Source: Bacteroidota bacterium (lineage in GTDB: Bacteria; Bacteroidota; Ignavibacteria; UBA10030; BY39). Taken from it: a DNA stretch of 34,355 nt. The position numbers and the translations under genes were made by a program. The notes below the pieces were generated by a model. It was not told the origin of the DNA. It worked only from the letters and a program-made list of their open reading frames with translations, and searched no databases. Positions 21,972-30,259 of the stretch are shown piece by piece. The stretch's first letter is position 1. Every line of letters begins with the position of its first letter. Location of the stretch: assembly GCA_030682385.1 (NCBI GenBank), contig JAUXOG010000003.1:1-34355 (forward strand), given 5' to 3'.

Positions 21972-21994
21972 ACAAAAATAAGGAATAACCATTA

Positions 21995-22423
21995 TTGGCT
22001 TACATACGAATTTGGGTACATCTTGTCTTCGGAACAAAAAGCCATGCACCTTTTTTGACCCGCGAGATTAAAGATAAAGTAATAGCTCACATTTTCGATA
22101 ATGCAAGGAATAAAGAAATCTATATCGACTGCATCAACGGCAGCACCGACCATCTCCATTGTTTAATTTCTCTCGGGGCTGAACAGAATATTGCAAAAGT
22201 TGTAAATCTAATTAAAGGTGAAGCATCTTATTGGATAAACAAAAATAAAATTACGTCTTCCAAATTTGAATGGGCTGATGAATACTATGCTGTATCGGTG
22301 AGTGAATCACAATTAATTGTCGTAAGAAAATACATTCGTACTCAAGAAGATCACCATAAGAAAAAATCATTCGCCGATGAACATACCGAGTTTATTAAAA
22401 AATATAAATTTAACGGCAAATGA
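21995..22423 (+). CDS. tnpA: IS200/IS605-type HUH transposase TnpA (or REP-associated homologue)
   Basis: This 142-residue single-domain Y1 transposase has the HUH metal motif H53-L54-H55 (GSTDHLHCLIS), the catalytic tyrosine Y113 in RKYIRTQEDHH, and the family opening MAYIRIWVHLVFGTKS. It starts at TTG 21995, supported by AAGGA at 21981-21985. It appears intact. Upstream lie hairpin repeats of the kind such enzymes recognise; no matching right-end hairpin is seen after the stop and there is no tnpB. Its stop overlaps the ATG of the broken gene that follows (ATGA), so either it inserted immediately upstream or this is a resident REP-associated transposase rather than a complete insertion sequence. 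Confidence 0.88.
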   Translation: MAYIRIWVHLVFGTKSHAPFLTREIKDKVIAHIFDNARNKEIYIDCINGSTDHLHCLISLGAEQNIAKVVNLIKGEASYWINKNKITSSKFEWADEYYAVSVSESQLIVVRKYIRTQEDHHKKKSFADEHTEFIKKYKFNGK

Positions 22424-23580
22424 TAAAATATTTAATCACACTAATATTATTTCTAAATCTCGGAATCGCATACTCTCAGAATATTGAGATAGAGATTAAA
22501 AACTTATAACAAAACAAAGCCTATCTTGCATCTCTGTCGGGTGAAAAGGTAACTCCATCCGATACTTCTAAATCAAGCAGTGAAGGATACTTTCAGTTTA
22601 ATCTAAACACGGGGAAACACCACACTGGTATTTACCGTTTCACGTTTGATAAAAACAAATGGTTTGATTTTATAAATGATGGTGAGGACGTAAACATCAC
22701 AACCGACGCGAACAATATTTTAGACAGCTTAAAGGTTGTCAAATCTGAAAGCAATCAACTTTATTATGCCTTCTTAAAACTTAACAAACAATACAAATCA
22801 AAATCAGATCTTCTACAGCTTATCTTAGCACGTTATCCTAAGGATGATGAATATTACACAACGACTCAAAATAAATTAAAACAACTCCAAAAAGAATATT
22901 TAGATTTTGTGAATGTCGTTTCTCAAAAGAATCCAAACTCATTCATTAGACTTTGTAGATTTTAACGATGCAGGATTAATCAACTCCGATGTATTTTCTA
23001 ACAAATCAATAGAATATCTTACGTACTATCGAAATCCCCAACTGCCCAAAGAAATTCTCGAAAAAGAATTTATGGCAGCAGTTGATACTCTTCTGAATAA
23101 ATCGAAAATCAATTCTCTTGTATTGACCAAAAATTAGAGACGGCATTACAAAGGAGAATGGATCAGGCAAAGTATTTTAAAACTGGAGATACCGTACCGA
23201 ATATTATTAGCAAAGATTTATCCGGTAAAGAAGTTGATTTGTATAGTATAACTTCAGAAAACATCCTGGTAGTTTTTTATGCTTCCTGGTGCCCACATTG
23301 TCAAACTCTTCTTTTTCAAACAGGCGAACTATACAAAAACCAGAAACAAAAAAAGATCGAAATCTTTGCCGTATCGCTTGATACCAATAAAACTGATTGG
23401 CAAAAATTTGTAAACTCAAATGGCTGGAAATGGATTAACGTTTCAGACCTGAAGGGATGGGGAGGAAAAGCGGTAAAGGATTATTTTATCTATGCGACAC
23501 CTACAACGTTCCTAGTTGACAAGCAGAGGAAAATAATCAAAAAGCCGTTGTCGTTTGACGAATTGGTAGATTTTTTTTAG
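22420..23580 (+). pseudogene. Broken TlpA-like thioredoxin-domain exported protein
   Basis: Three pieces reconstruct one ancestral gene. Piece one starts at ATG 22420 with a signal peptide (MIKYLITLILFLNLGIAYSQ), is stopped by TAA at 22507-22509, but continues in the same frame for about 150 further codons of normal-looking protein (QLYYAFLKLNKQYKS and on) to about 22963. The reading then shifts by +1 to VDFNDAGLINSDVFSNKSIE, ending at a stop at 23135-23137. The thioredoxin part resumes in the first frame at 23158, with the redox motif WCPHC and a cis-Pro-type ATPTTFLV. Between the second and third pieces some residues expected in this family seem deleted. The N-terminal part resembles the DUF4369-like region of Bacteroidota TlpA/ResA relatives. 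At least a nonsense codon, a frameshift and a probable deletion make function unlikely. The C-terminal 140 codons alone could still encode a soluble thioredoxin fold. Confidence 0.82.
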
Positions 23581-23645
23581 GTATTTAGGTGTTTATTTTT
23601 TATCTGTACGTGGGAGAAGATGCTGTTGGTGTTGGTAGTAAATAA

Positions 23646-23674
23646 AAAAAGGCGAAGAACATCTTCGCCTTTTT
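23646..23674. terminator. Bidirectional intrinsic terminator
   Basis: AAAAAGGCGAAGA and TCTTCGCCTTTTT form a 13-bp stem around ACA, with an A run before and a T run after, so it can terminate transcription on both strands. It ends the TlpA-like pseudogene. Confidence 0.85.
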
Positions 23675-23688
23675 GATTAGGTTATTTT

Positions 23689-23739
23689 AGATTTCCGATT
23701 TCTTAACCGAGGTAAAGCTCAGTAAGAAATCGGAAATCT
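23689..23739. repeat. Long inverted repeat, 17-bp perfect stem
   Basis: AGATTTCCGATTTCTTA (23689-23705) pairs perfectly with TAAGAAATCGGAAATCT (23723-23739) around a 17-base loop with an inner GAG/CTC pairing. It directly follows the bidirectional terminator. It could be a second terminator for the minus strand or a small mobile hairpin. Confidence 0.75.
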
Positions 23740-23751
23740 TGTTAATATGGA

Positions 23752-23952
23752 TTACATATTATTTATTATCGCATCTCCAAACTCAGAGCACTTTACTTCT
23801 TTTGCTCCTTCCATCAATCGTGCGAAATCGTATGTTACAAACTTCGATTTGATTAATATAAAAAGCTGAATAGCCTTGAGCGGTATTGCCGAACCTAAAA
23901 TTGAACTACCATTATGCTTTTTATTAAAAATCTTGTATATTGCTTCAGACAT
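23752..23952 (-). CDS. Doubtful small ORF on the minus strand
   Basis: The 66-codon frame from [17 protein letters not shown] to GDAIINNM has reasonable composition and ends just before two hairpins that could terminate it. An alternative start at 23991 would overlap the His-rich gene on the other strand. No ribosome site and no recognised family. It may be a fragment of a lost gene; without it the 384-base gap 23581-23964 holds only the two hairpins. Confidence 0.3.
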   Translation of the reverse strand: MSEAIYKIFNKKHNGSSILGSAIPLKAIQLFILIKSKFVTYDFARLMEGAKEVKCSEFGDAIINNM

Positions 23953-23964
23953 TAAAAATTGTTG

Positions 23965-24330
23965 ATGCTCATTCAAAAGAGAAATATTCATTTATGGCTG
24001 CTAACTGCTTATTTCTGGGCAATTGTCCATATTTTCATTCCACACCACCATCACCACTACGATAATGACAGGTTGCAAAACCATCAACAAACTTGTGAGG
24101 TTGGCGAAACTTTTCAACCTTGTGAAAAAGACCATCAAATAGGTCAACTTCACTCACACCAACCCTATTTAAAAGTAAACTCGAATCAATATTTTATCAC
24201 TCAATCTTTTTATTGTTCTAATTTTAGTTTACAATTTTTAAACTATTATCTAAAACCTTACGATAATAGTTACATCTCTAAATTCTTCGCATCGTCGCTG
24301 CATTTACGCGCCCCGCCCGCTTTATCCTAA
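23965..24330 (+). CDS. His-rich membrane/periplasmic small protein heading the efflux operon
   Basis: The 121 residues from ATG 23965 begin with one hydrophobic helix ([17 protein letters not shown]) followed at once by five consecutive His (27-31) and an Asp/Asn-rich stretch, then C..C spaced by eight, DH, and HSH. All potential metal ligands are on the outer side of the helix. The C-terminal half is aromatic-rich without motifs. Short His-rich proteins in front of CusA/CzcA operons occur in Bacteroidota, and a role as metal-binding chaperone or buffer for the pump is a reasonable inference. The in-frame TTG codons at 23959 and 23962 are less likely starts. Confidence 0.6.
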   Translation: MLIQKRNIHLWLLTAYFWAIVHIFIPHHHHHYDNDRLQNHQQTCEVGETFQPCEKDHQIGQLHSHQPYLKVNSNQYFITQSFYCSNFSLQFLNYYLKPYDNSYISKFFASSLHLRAPPALS

Positions 24331-24425
24331 TTACGTTTTAACAATTATACTTTTTAAGAATCCTTAAACTCATTGCAGTTTAAAGGTGCTATTCATTTTT
24401 TAAAATAATTAGGATAAATATTTTT

Positions 24426-25916
24426 ATGAAAACTAAATTCTACCTAAGCATTATCATTATTTTCATTTCTATGGTTGGTTGTAAGCACGATGATGAACAG
24501 AATGATGATATAAATATCGAAACGGTTTCTTTCACAATGTTCGGGAATCATAGCGAACTGTTTGTGGAGTTCACACCTTTGGTTGTGGGAAACGAAACTA
24601 ATTTCTTGTCGCATTTTAACGTTCTGCAAAATTTCAAGCCGATAACTGAAGGGACGTTAAGAGTTGAACTAATCGGATCCGACCCGACGATTACTCAAAC
24701 CGTTCACGCACCCGCTAAACCGGGAATCTTCAAGATATCATTAAAAGCAGAACAATCCGGTTATCACCAACTGAAATTTACAATCGAAACTAAAAACTTT
24801 ACCGATGTCTTTGCCATCGATAGTATCATGGTTTTTGCAGATGAGATTACCGCAAAAAATCAACAGCCTGATGAACAACCTGAAGGTGAAATTACTTTTC
24901 TAAAAGAGCAGGCGTGGAATATTGATTATGAAACAAAGGTTGTTGAGGAAGTTCCTTTTTTTGAGGTTATAAAAACTACAGGCAAAATAATTCCAGCCCC
25001 CGGAAACGAGGCAATAATAACTGCTAAATCGAACGGAATCATAACCCTCAATGGAAATAATCTTATCCAAGGGAAAAATGTTTTAGCAGGGACAACTCTT
25101 TGCACAATTTCGGGTGAAGGTTTGGCTGAAGGGAGTGTTACATCTCGTTTCAACGATCTAAAAAATAATTTTACAAAAAGTAAATCCGCTTACCAACGGG
25201 CTGAAATATTAAGCGTTACCAAAGCAATATCGGAAAAAGAATTTATTGAAATTAAAACGGAATACTTAGCCGACTCGGTTGGTTATTATTCTTTTGCAAA
25301 TAATTATTCCGAAAATGGAATTAAAATTACCATGCCACAAAGCGGATTTGTTAAAGAGGTCTTTGTTCAGGAAGGGGAGTATGTTGAAGCAGGGCAAACG
25401 ATTGCAACAGTTGGTAATAACCTCAAAATGACACTGAAAGCGGAAATGCTTGCCAATATGTATCCGAAATTAAAGAAAGTTTTCTCGTGCAATTTTAAAA
25501 CTCCTTACAGCGAAAAGATTTATTTGCTGGAAGATATGAAGGGAAAACTAATCTCAACAAGTCATAAAGTTGACGAAAACGATTTTTTCACACACGTATA
25601 TTTTGAATTTGAGAACAACGGTGAAATTCTCGAAGGCACGTTTGTCGAAGTGTATTTAAAAATAAATCAACAACAGGAAGCGTTGATAGTTCCAAAATCA
25701 GCGCTGTTGGAAGAACAAGGAATATTATTTCTGTATCTCCAGATTTCGGGGGAAAGTTTTACTAAACGAGAAGTAAAAATCGGTGGGTCTGATGGATTAT
25801 ATTATCAGATAATTGATGGACTTGCAAAAGGCGACCGAGTAGTAACGAAGGGCGTTCATCAAATCCGTTTAGCGTCGCTTGCCGGAAGCTTACCATTACA
25901 CGGTCATACACACTAA
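24426..25916 (+). CDS. RND efflux periplasmic adaptor (CusB/CzcB-like, HlyD family), lipoprotein
   Basis: This 496-residue adaptor links the inner-membrane pump to the outer-membrane channel. A lipoprotein-type signal (SIIIIFISMVGC, Cys 19) predicts membrane anchoring. Residues about 30-140 form an extra N-terminal beta domain (FTMFGNHSELFVEF), as in the long adaptors of heavy-metal systems. Then come the split biotinyl-lipoyl halves (GKIIPAPGNEAIITAKSNG and SGFVKEVFVQEGEYVEAGQT) around a short hairpin, a beta-barrel, and the closing GLAKGDRVVTKG. It is the first of three efflux genes. The metal-binding Met residues of CusB cannot be assigned by eye. Confidence 0.88.
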   Translation: MKTKFYLSIIIIFISMVGCKHDDEQNDDINIETVSFTMFGNHSELFVEFTPLVVGNETNFLSHFNVLQNFKPITEGTLRVELIGSDPTITQTVHAPAKPGIFKISLKAEQSGYHQLKFTIETKNFTDVFAIDSIMVFADEITAKNQQPDEQPEGEITFLKEQAWNIDYETKVVEEVPFFEVIKTTGKIIPAPGNEAIITAKSNGIITLNGNNLIQGKNVLAGTTLCTISGEGLAEGSVTSRFNDLKNNFTKSKSAYQRAEILSVTKAISEKEFIEIKTEYLADSVGYYSFANNYSENGIKITMPQSGFVKEVFVQEGEYVEAGQTIATVGNNLKMTLKAEMLANMYPKLKKVFSCNFKTPYSEKIYLLEDMKGKLISTSHKVDENDFFTHVYFEFENNGEILEGTFVEVYLKINQQQEALIVPKSALLEEQGILFLYLQISGESFTKREVKIGGSDGLYYQIIDGLAKGDRVVTKGVHQIRLASLAGSLPLHGHTH

Positions 25917-25929
25917 AAAACGGATAACT

Positions 25930-28900
25930 ATGAACACGATAATTAAATTCGCATTAAACAATCGTTTGTTGATTGTAATATTAGCAGTATTAGTACTGAT
26001 ATCAGGGTCGTACATTGCCGTAAAAATGGAAATAGATGTTCTGCCCGACTTAACGTCACCTACAGTCGTGGTGCTAACCGAATGTCATGGAATGGCGCCC
26101 GAAGAAGTAGAACGTTTGGTAACATTTCAAATCGAGACAGCCGTGAATGGCGCTACAAATGTTCGGCGCGTAAGGTCGTCATCGTCAGCAGGATTTTCAG
26201 TAGTGTGGGTTGAGTTCGAATGGGGAATGGATATATTTTTAGCTCGGCAGATTGTGAACGAAAAAATCGCATCAGTTACAGGAAAACTTCCTGAAGGAGT
26301 CAGCAACCCGATGCTCGCACCTCAGTCGTCGATTATGGGCGAGATTATGACAATCACAGTATCTTCCGATAGCGTTAGCCCAATGGATTTACGTGTGATA
26401 AGTGATTGGCAAATTAAGCCGCGATTGCTTTCGATAGCAGGTGTTGCAAATGTAATCGTTACCGGTGGCGATTACAAACAGTATCAGATACTTGCAAATC
26501 CGGTTAAGATGAAATATTTCAATGTTTCGTTGACTGAATTGCTGAACGCTTCCAAAGGGACAAACCAAAATTCATCAGGTGGATTTTTAAACGAATATGG
26601 GAACGAATATATAATAACCGGCATAGGAAGGACAACGGACGTTGATGAAATTGCAAACTCGGTTGTCAAACTTAATAAAAACAAACCCATCAGGATTTCA
26701 GAAATTGCGGAAGTTAAAATCGGATTGGCGCCGAAAATTGGTGCAGGGTTTTTAAACGGGAAACCGGCTGTTATCATTACAATTCTTAAACAACCAAATA
26801 TCAACACGGTTGAGGTTACTAAAAAACTTGATGAAACATTGGCTGATATTCAAAAGACACTTCCTGCTTCAGTAGATATAAACACAGAAATTTACAAACA
26901 AGCCGATTTTATAAACACTTCCGTGAGAAATGTTCAAAAAGTCCTTATTGAAGGGGGTGTTTTTGTTTCCATTATTTTGTTTTTATTTTTGATGAACTTT
27001 CGCACGACAGTAATAACGCTAATTGCTATGCCTCTTTCGTTGCTGGTAACAATCATCACGTTAAAACTTTTAGGTTTAAACATCAACACAATGTCGCTTG
27101 GAGGAATGGCTATTGCAATCGGTGCATTGGTTGACGATGCCATTATAGATGTTTATAACGTCCTAAAATATTTAAAAGAGAACGCCCGAAAACCAGACGA
27201 CGAAAAAGAAAACACAATAACACTAATTTTTAAAGCATCAAAAGAAATCAGAGCATCGATTATGAATGCAACTTTTATTATAATCGTGGCATTCATACCT
27301 CTTTTCTTTTTGAGTGGAATGGAAGGCAGGCTGCTTCAGCCATTAGGTATTTCATTTATTGTTTCTCTTTTTGCGTCTCTTATTATTGCAATAACGCTGA
27401 CCCCGGTTCTGTGCAGTTATTTGTTGACTGACGAAAAACAACTTTTACGGCAGCAAAATCATAGTTGGCTATCCGGAAAATTTAATGCAGCATATAAGAA
27501 AAGCTTGACCAAAATAATGCAGCGAAAAAAAGTATTACTAAACAGTGCAGCAGTTATGTTAGTTGTTTCGCTCATAATATTTTTTACACTTGGACGAAGT
27601 TTCCTGCCGGAGTTTAACGAGGGTTCGTTTTTGATCAGCGCTGTGAGCCAGCCCGGAATTTCTCTTGATGTTTCGAATGAAATTGTATCGCAAGTGGACG
27701 AAGCATTGCTTTCGATACCGGAAGTGCAAAATGTGGCACGCAGAACCGGACGCGCCGAAATGGATGAACATGCACAAGGCACTTATTCATCGGAAATTGA
27801 TGTTCCTTTTGTTCTCAAAGACCGTTCAAAAAATGAGATGCTTGAAGAGATGCGAACAAAACTTGCAGCAATTCGTGGGATTAACACAACCATCGGACAA
27901 CCACTCGGGCACAGGATTGACCACATGCTTTCGGGAACCCGCGCCAACCTCGCCATCAAAATTTTCGGCGCTGATTTAGATAAGATGTTTAATATCGCAA
28001 ACCAGATTAAAAATAGTATCGAGAGTATAGAAGGATTGGTGGACTTAAATGTAGAGCCGCAGGTAAAAATTCCACAGTTGCAGATAAAAGCCAAGCGCGA
28101 TATGTTGGCATTTTACGGTATCACGATTTCGGAATTTACTGAATTTATTGATGTAGCTTTTGCAGGAGAAAAAGTCGGTAATGTGTATGAAGGATCGCAA
28201 AGCTACGACTTAGTATTGCGATATAACGACGAGCATCGAAACAAAATAACTGCGGTAAAAAATTCACTAATCGATACACCCAATGGTAAAATCCCGCTGT
28301 CATTTGTTGCTGATATTGTATCGACTGTAGGTCCGAATATCATTAACAAAGAAAATGTTCAGCGAAAAGTAGTAGTATCGGCGAACGTAGCTGGTCGCGA
28401 CTTAAGAAGCGTCGTTGAAGATGTGCAAAGCACTATCAACTCAAAAATTACATTACCGCAAAATTATCGAATTGAATACGGCGGTCAGTTCGAAAGCGAA
28501 CAGCGCGCTACAACAATATTATTGATCACTTCAATCATTGCAATATTTATTATTTTCTTGCTTTTGTATCATGAATTTAAAAATACAGTTGTTGCAGGAG
28601 TTATTTTACTAAATTTACCATTAGCTTTGATTGGGGGAGTTTTGACTGTATTTTTTACATCAGGAATTTTAAACATTCCTGCCATAATCGGATTTATTAC
28701 TCTGTTTGGTATCGCGACTCGAAACGGAATTTTATTAGTCTCGCGATATGAGCACCTGAAGCAAGCCGGTAAAAATTTATATGAGATTGTTATGGAGGGT
28801 TCGCTTGAACGATTAAACCCGATATTAATGACCGCCTTAACTGCAGCGCTTGCGTTAGTTCCGTTAGTAATTGCAGGTGATAAACCGGGTAACGAAATAC

Positions 28901-29013
28901 AAAGTCCGATGGCTATTGTTATCTTGGGCGGGCTGTTGAGTTCAACGCTAATGAATATATACGTCGTGCCGGTAATTTATTATCTGATTAATCGAAATAA
29001 ATTTAAAAACTAA
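25930..29013 (+). CDS. RND heavy-metal efflux pump (CusA/CzcA-like)
   Basis: This 1027-residue inner-membrane transporter starts at ATG 25930, 13 bases after the adaptor; the longer TTG frame from 25879 would overlap the adaptor and is rejected. The N-terminal helix, the porter domain (MEIDVLPDLTSPTVVV, then GMAPEEVERLVTFQIE), a second copy of the helix bundle and the large periplasmic loops fit the HME-RND family. Transmembrane helix 4 reads GGMAIAIGALVDDAIIDVYN: Asp 402 aligns with the proton-relay Asp of CusA, but the Glu of the usual VEN is Tyr 409, while extra Asp occur at 403 and 407. Substrate is probably a monovalent or divalent metal; the motif variation makes a simple Cu or Zn assignment unsafe. 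Confidence 0.93.
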   Translation: MNTIIKFALNNRLLIVILAVLVLISGSYIAVKMEIDVLPDLTSPTVVVLTECHGMAPEEVERLVTFQIETAVNGATNVRRVRSSSSAGFSVVWVEFEWGMDIFLARQIVNEKIASVTGKLPEGVSNPMLAPQSSIMGEIMTITVSSDSVSPMDLRVISDWQIKPRLLSIAGVANVIVTGGDYKQYQILANPVKMKYFNVSLTELLNASKGTNQNSSGGFLNEYGNEYIITGIGRTTDVDEIANSVVKLNKNKPIRISEIAEVKIGLAPKIGAGFLNGKPAVIITILKQPNINTVEVTKKLDETLADIQKTLPASVDINTEIYKQADFINTSVRNVQKVLIEGGVFVSIILFLFLMNFRTTVITLIAMPLSLLVTIITLKLLGLNINTMSLGGMAIAIGALVDDAIIDVYNVLKYLKENARKPDDEKENTITLIFKASKEIRASIMNATFIIIVAFIPLFFLSGMEGRLLQPLGISFIVSLFASLIIAITLTPVLCSYLLTDEKQLLRQQNHSWLSGKFNAAYKKSLTKIMQRKKVLLNSAAVMLVVSLIIFFTLGRSFLPEFNEGSFLISAVSQPGISLDVSNEIVSQVDEALLSIPEVQNVARRTGRAEMDEHAQGTYSSEIDVPFVLKDRSKNEMLEEMRTKLAAIRGINTTIGQPLGHRIDHMLSGTRANLAIKIFGADLDKMFNIANQIKNSIESIEGLVDLNVEPQVKIPQLQIKAKRDMLAFYGITISEFTEFIDVAFAGEKVGNVYEGSQSYDLVLRYNDEHRNKITAVKNSLIDTPNGKIPLSFVADIVSTVGPNIINKENVQRKVVVSANVAGRDLRSVVEDVQSTINSKITLPQNYRIEYGGQFESEQRATTILLITSIIAIFIIFLLLYHEFKNTVVAGVILLNLPLALIGGVLTVFFTSGILNIPAIIGFITLFGIATRNGILLVSRYEHLKQAGKNLYEIVMEGSLERLNPILMTALTAALALVPLVIAGDKPGNEIQSPMAIVILGGLLSSTLMNIYVVPVIYYLINRNKFKN

Positions 29014-29026
29014 AAACTAATTTTTT

Positions 29027-30211
29027 ATGAAACTTATATTTTTTTTAATAATCAATCTTTGCGCAACTTTTATTATGTTTGCACAAAACCAAACCGATAG
29101 TTTTTTAAAATCGGTTACAAGAAACAATAAAGCAATTATTTCAAATCAGCATTTTGGGGATGCAAAAAAACTTTCGTATCGCACGGGATTATACCCGAAA
29201 AATCCTGAAATAGAATACAACCATCTTTGGGGAAACCCGAAAGACATCGGCAATCAGACTGAATTTAACATCACACAGTCGTTCGATTTTCCGATGGTTT
29301 ATTATTACAAAAATAAAATATCAAATCGGCAAGCTGCAAAAATCGAACATGAACAAAAATATTTCGAAAACGATATTCAACTCCAAGCCAGACTTGTTTG
29401 TTATGAACTTATTATTCTGAACAAAAGAAAAATCGAAATAACTCAACGTTTGCAGGATGCTGAAAAATATTTTCAGATGTATCAACAAAAATTCACAACC
29501 GGTGATGTAAGTGTGGTTGAACTTAATAAGGCAAAGTTGAATTTATTGGCTGCTCAAAACGAACATCGTTTGAATGAGACAGAAAGATATAATATCCGGC
29601 AGGATTTAAAAGAGTTAAACGGTGGAAATGATTTTGATTTTACGGAAACCTCATATCCACCGCTACAAGATTTACTTGCTTATGAGGCGGTTTTAGCAAC
29701 ATTTACTCAAAACTCTCATTCATTACAGTTTTATGAAAGTGATGTTTTAATTAATAACCTGCAACTCAAAGAAGCAAAGGCGAATTGGTTCCCGAAGTTC
29801 GAGTTGGGTTATCGCTCGGAAAAAATACTGCATCAGAGTTTGCGAGGATTCCATTTAGGAATGACAATTCCATTGTGGGAAGGCGCTAATACAATTCAAC
29901 ATCAAAAAATAAATTCGTTATATAGCGTCAGCAGTTTAGAAGCGTATAAAATAAAATCAGAAATCGAACTCGGGAAATTATACAACAGAGTTGTTGTCTT
30001 GAGGCAGGTGTTGGATGAAACTGAAAACATCTTAAAAACTGCAAACAATAAAGAAGTAATAAACCAAATGCTCGAAGTTGGGCAAATATCATTTATTGAA
30101 TATTTATTGGAGACATCATATCTCTACAAAATAATAGACGACTATCTTCAAACCGAAAAAGAGTATAATATTACAGTCGCCAAACTACATCGCTATGAGA
30201 GTAAATATTGA
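29027..30211 (+). CDS. TolC-family outer-membrane efflux channel
   Basis: This 394-residue protein has a signal peptide (MKLIFFLIINLCATFIMFAQ), long alpha-helical repeats (KIEITQRLQDAEKYFQMYQQ, FTTGDVSVVELNKAKLNLLA and a second copy around VGQISFIEYLLETSYLY) and beta-strand segments such as WFPKFELGYRSE and FHLGMTIPLWEG. These are the two OEP repeats of TolC/CusC proteins. It is slightly short compared with the usual 420-470. Last gene of the operon, 13 bases after the pump. Confidence 0.88.
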   Translation: MKLIFFLIINLCATFIMFAQNQTDSFLKSVTRNNKAIISNQHFGDAKKLSYRTGLYPKNPEIEYNHLWGNPKDIGNQTEFNITQSFDFPMVYYYKNKISNRQAAKIEHEQKYFENDIQLQARLVCYELIILNKRKIEITQRLQDAEKYFQMYQQKFTTGDVSVVELNKAKLNLLAAQNEHRLNETERYNIRQDLKELNGGNDFDFTETSYPPLQDLLAYEAVLATFTQNSHSLQFYESDVLINNLQLKEAKANWFPKFELGYRSEKILHQSLRGFHLGMTIPLWEGANTIQHQKINSLYSVSSLEAYKIKSEIELGKLYNRVVVLRQVLDETENILKTANNKEVINQMLEVGQISFIEYLLETSYLYKIIDDYLQTEKEYNITVAKLHRYESKY

Positions 30212-30236
30212 TTTTCATTCCAAAGTTGTTTAATTT
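30208..30236 (+). promoter_or_regulatory. Possible sigma70-type promoter of the serpin gene
   Basis: TTGATT (30208-30213), 17 bases, TAATTT (30231-30236), overlapping the TolC stop codon; the transcript would start about 17 bases before the serpin ATG. Confidence 0.35.
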
Positions 30237-30259
30237 TCAAATAGAAAGGAGATTGCACT

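Noticed and set aside
25879-25929. Longer start for the RND pump (TTG 25879)
   Set aside because: It would overlap the adaptor gene by 38 bases and add a non-hydrophobic leader; ATG 25930 begins directly with the conserved first helix.
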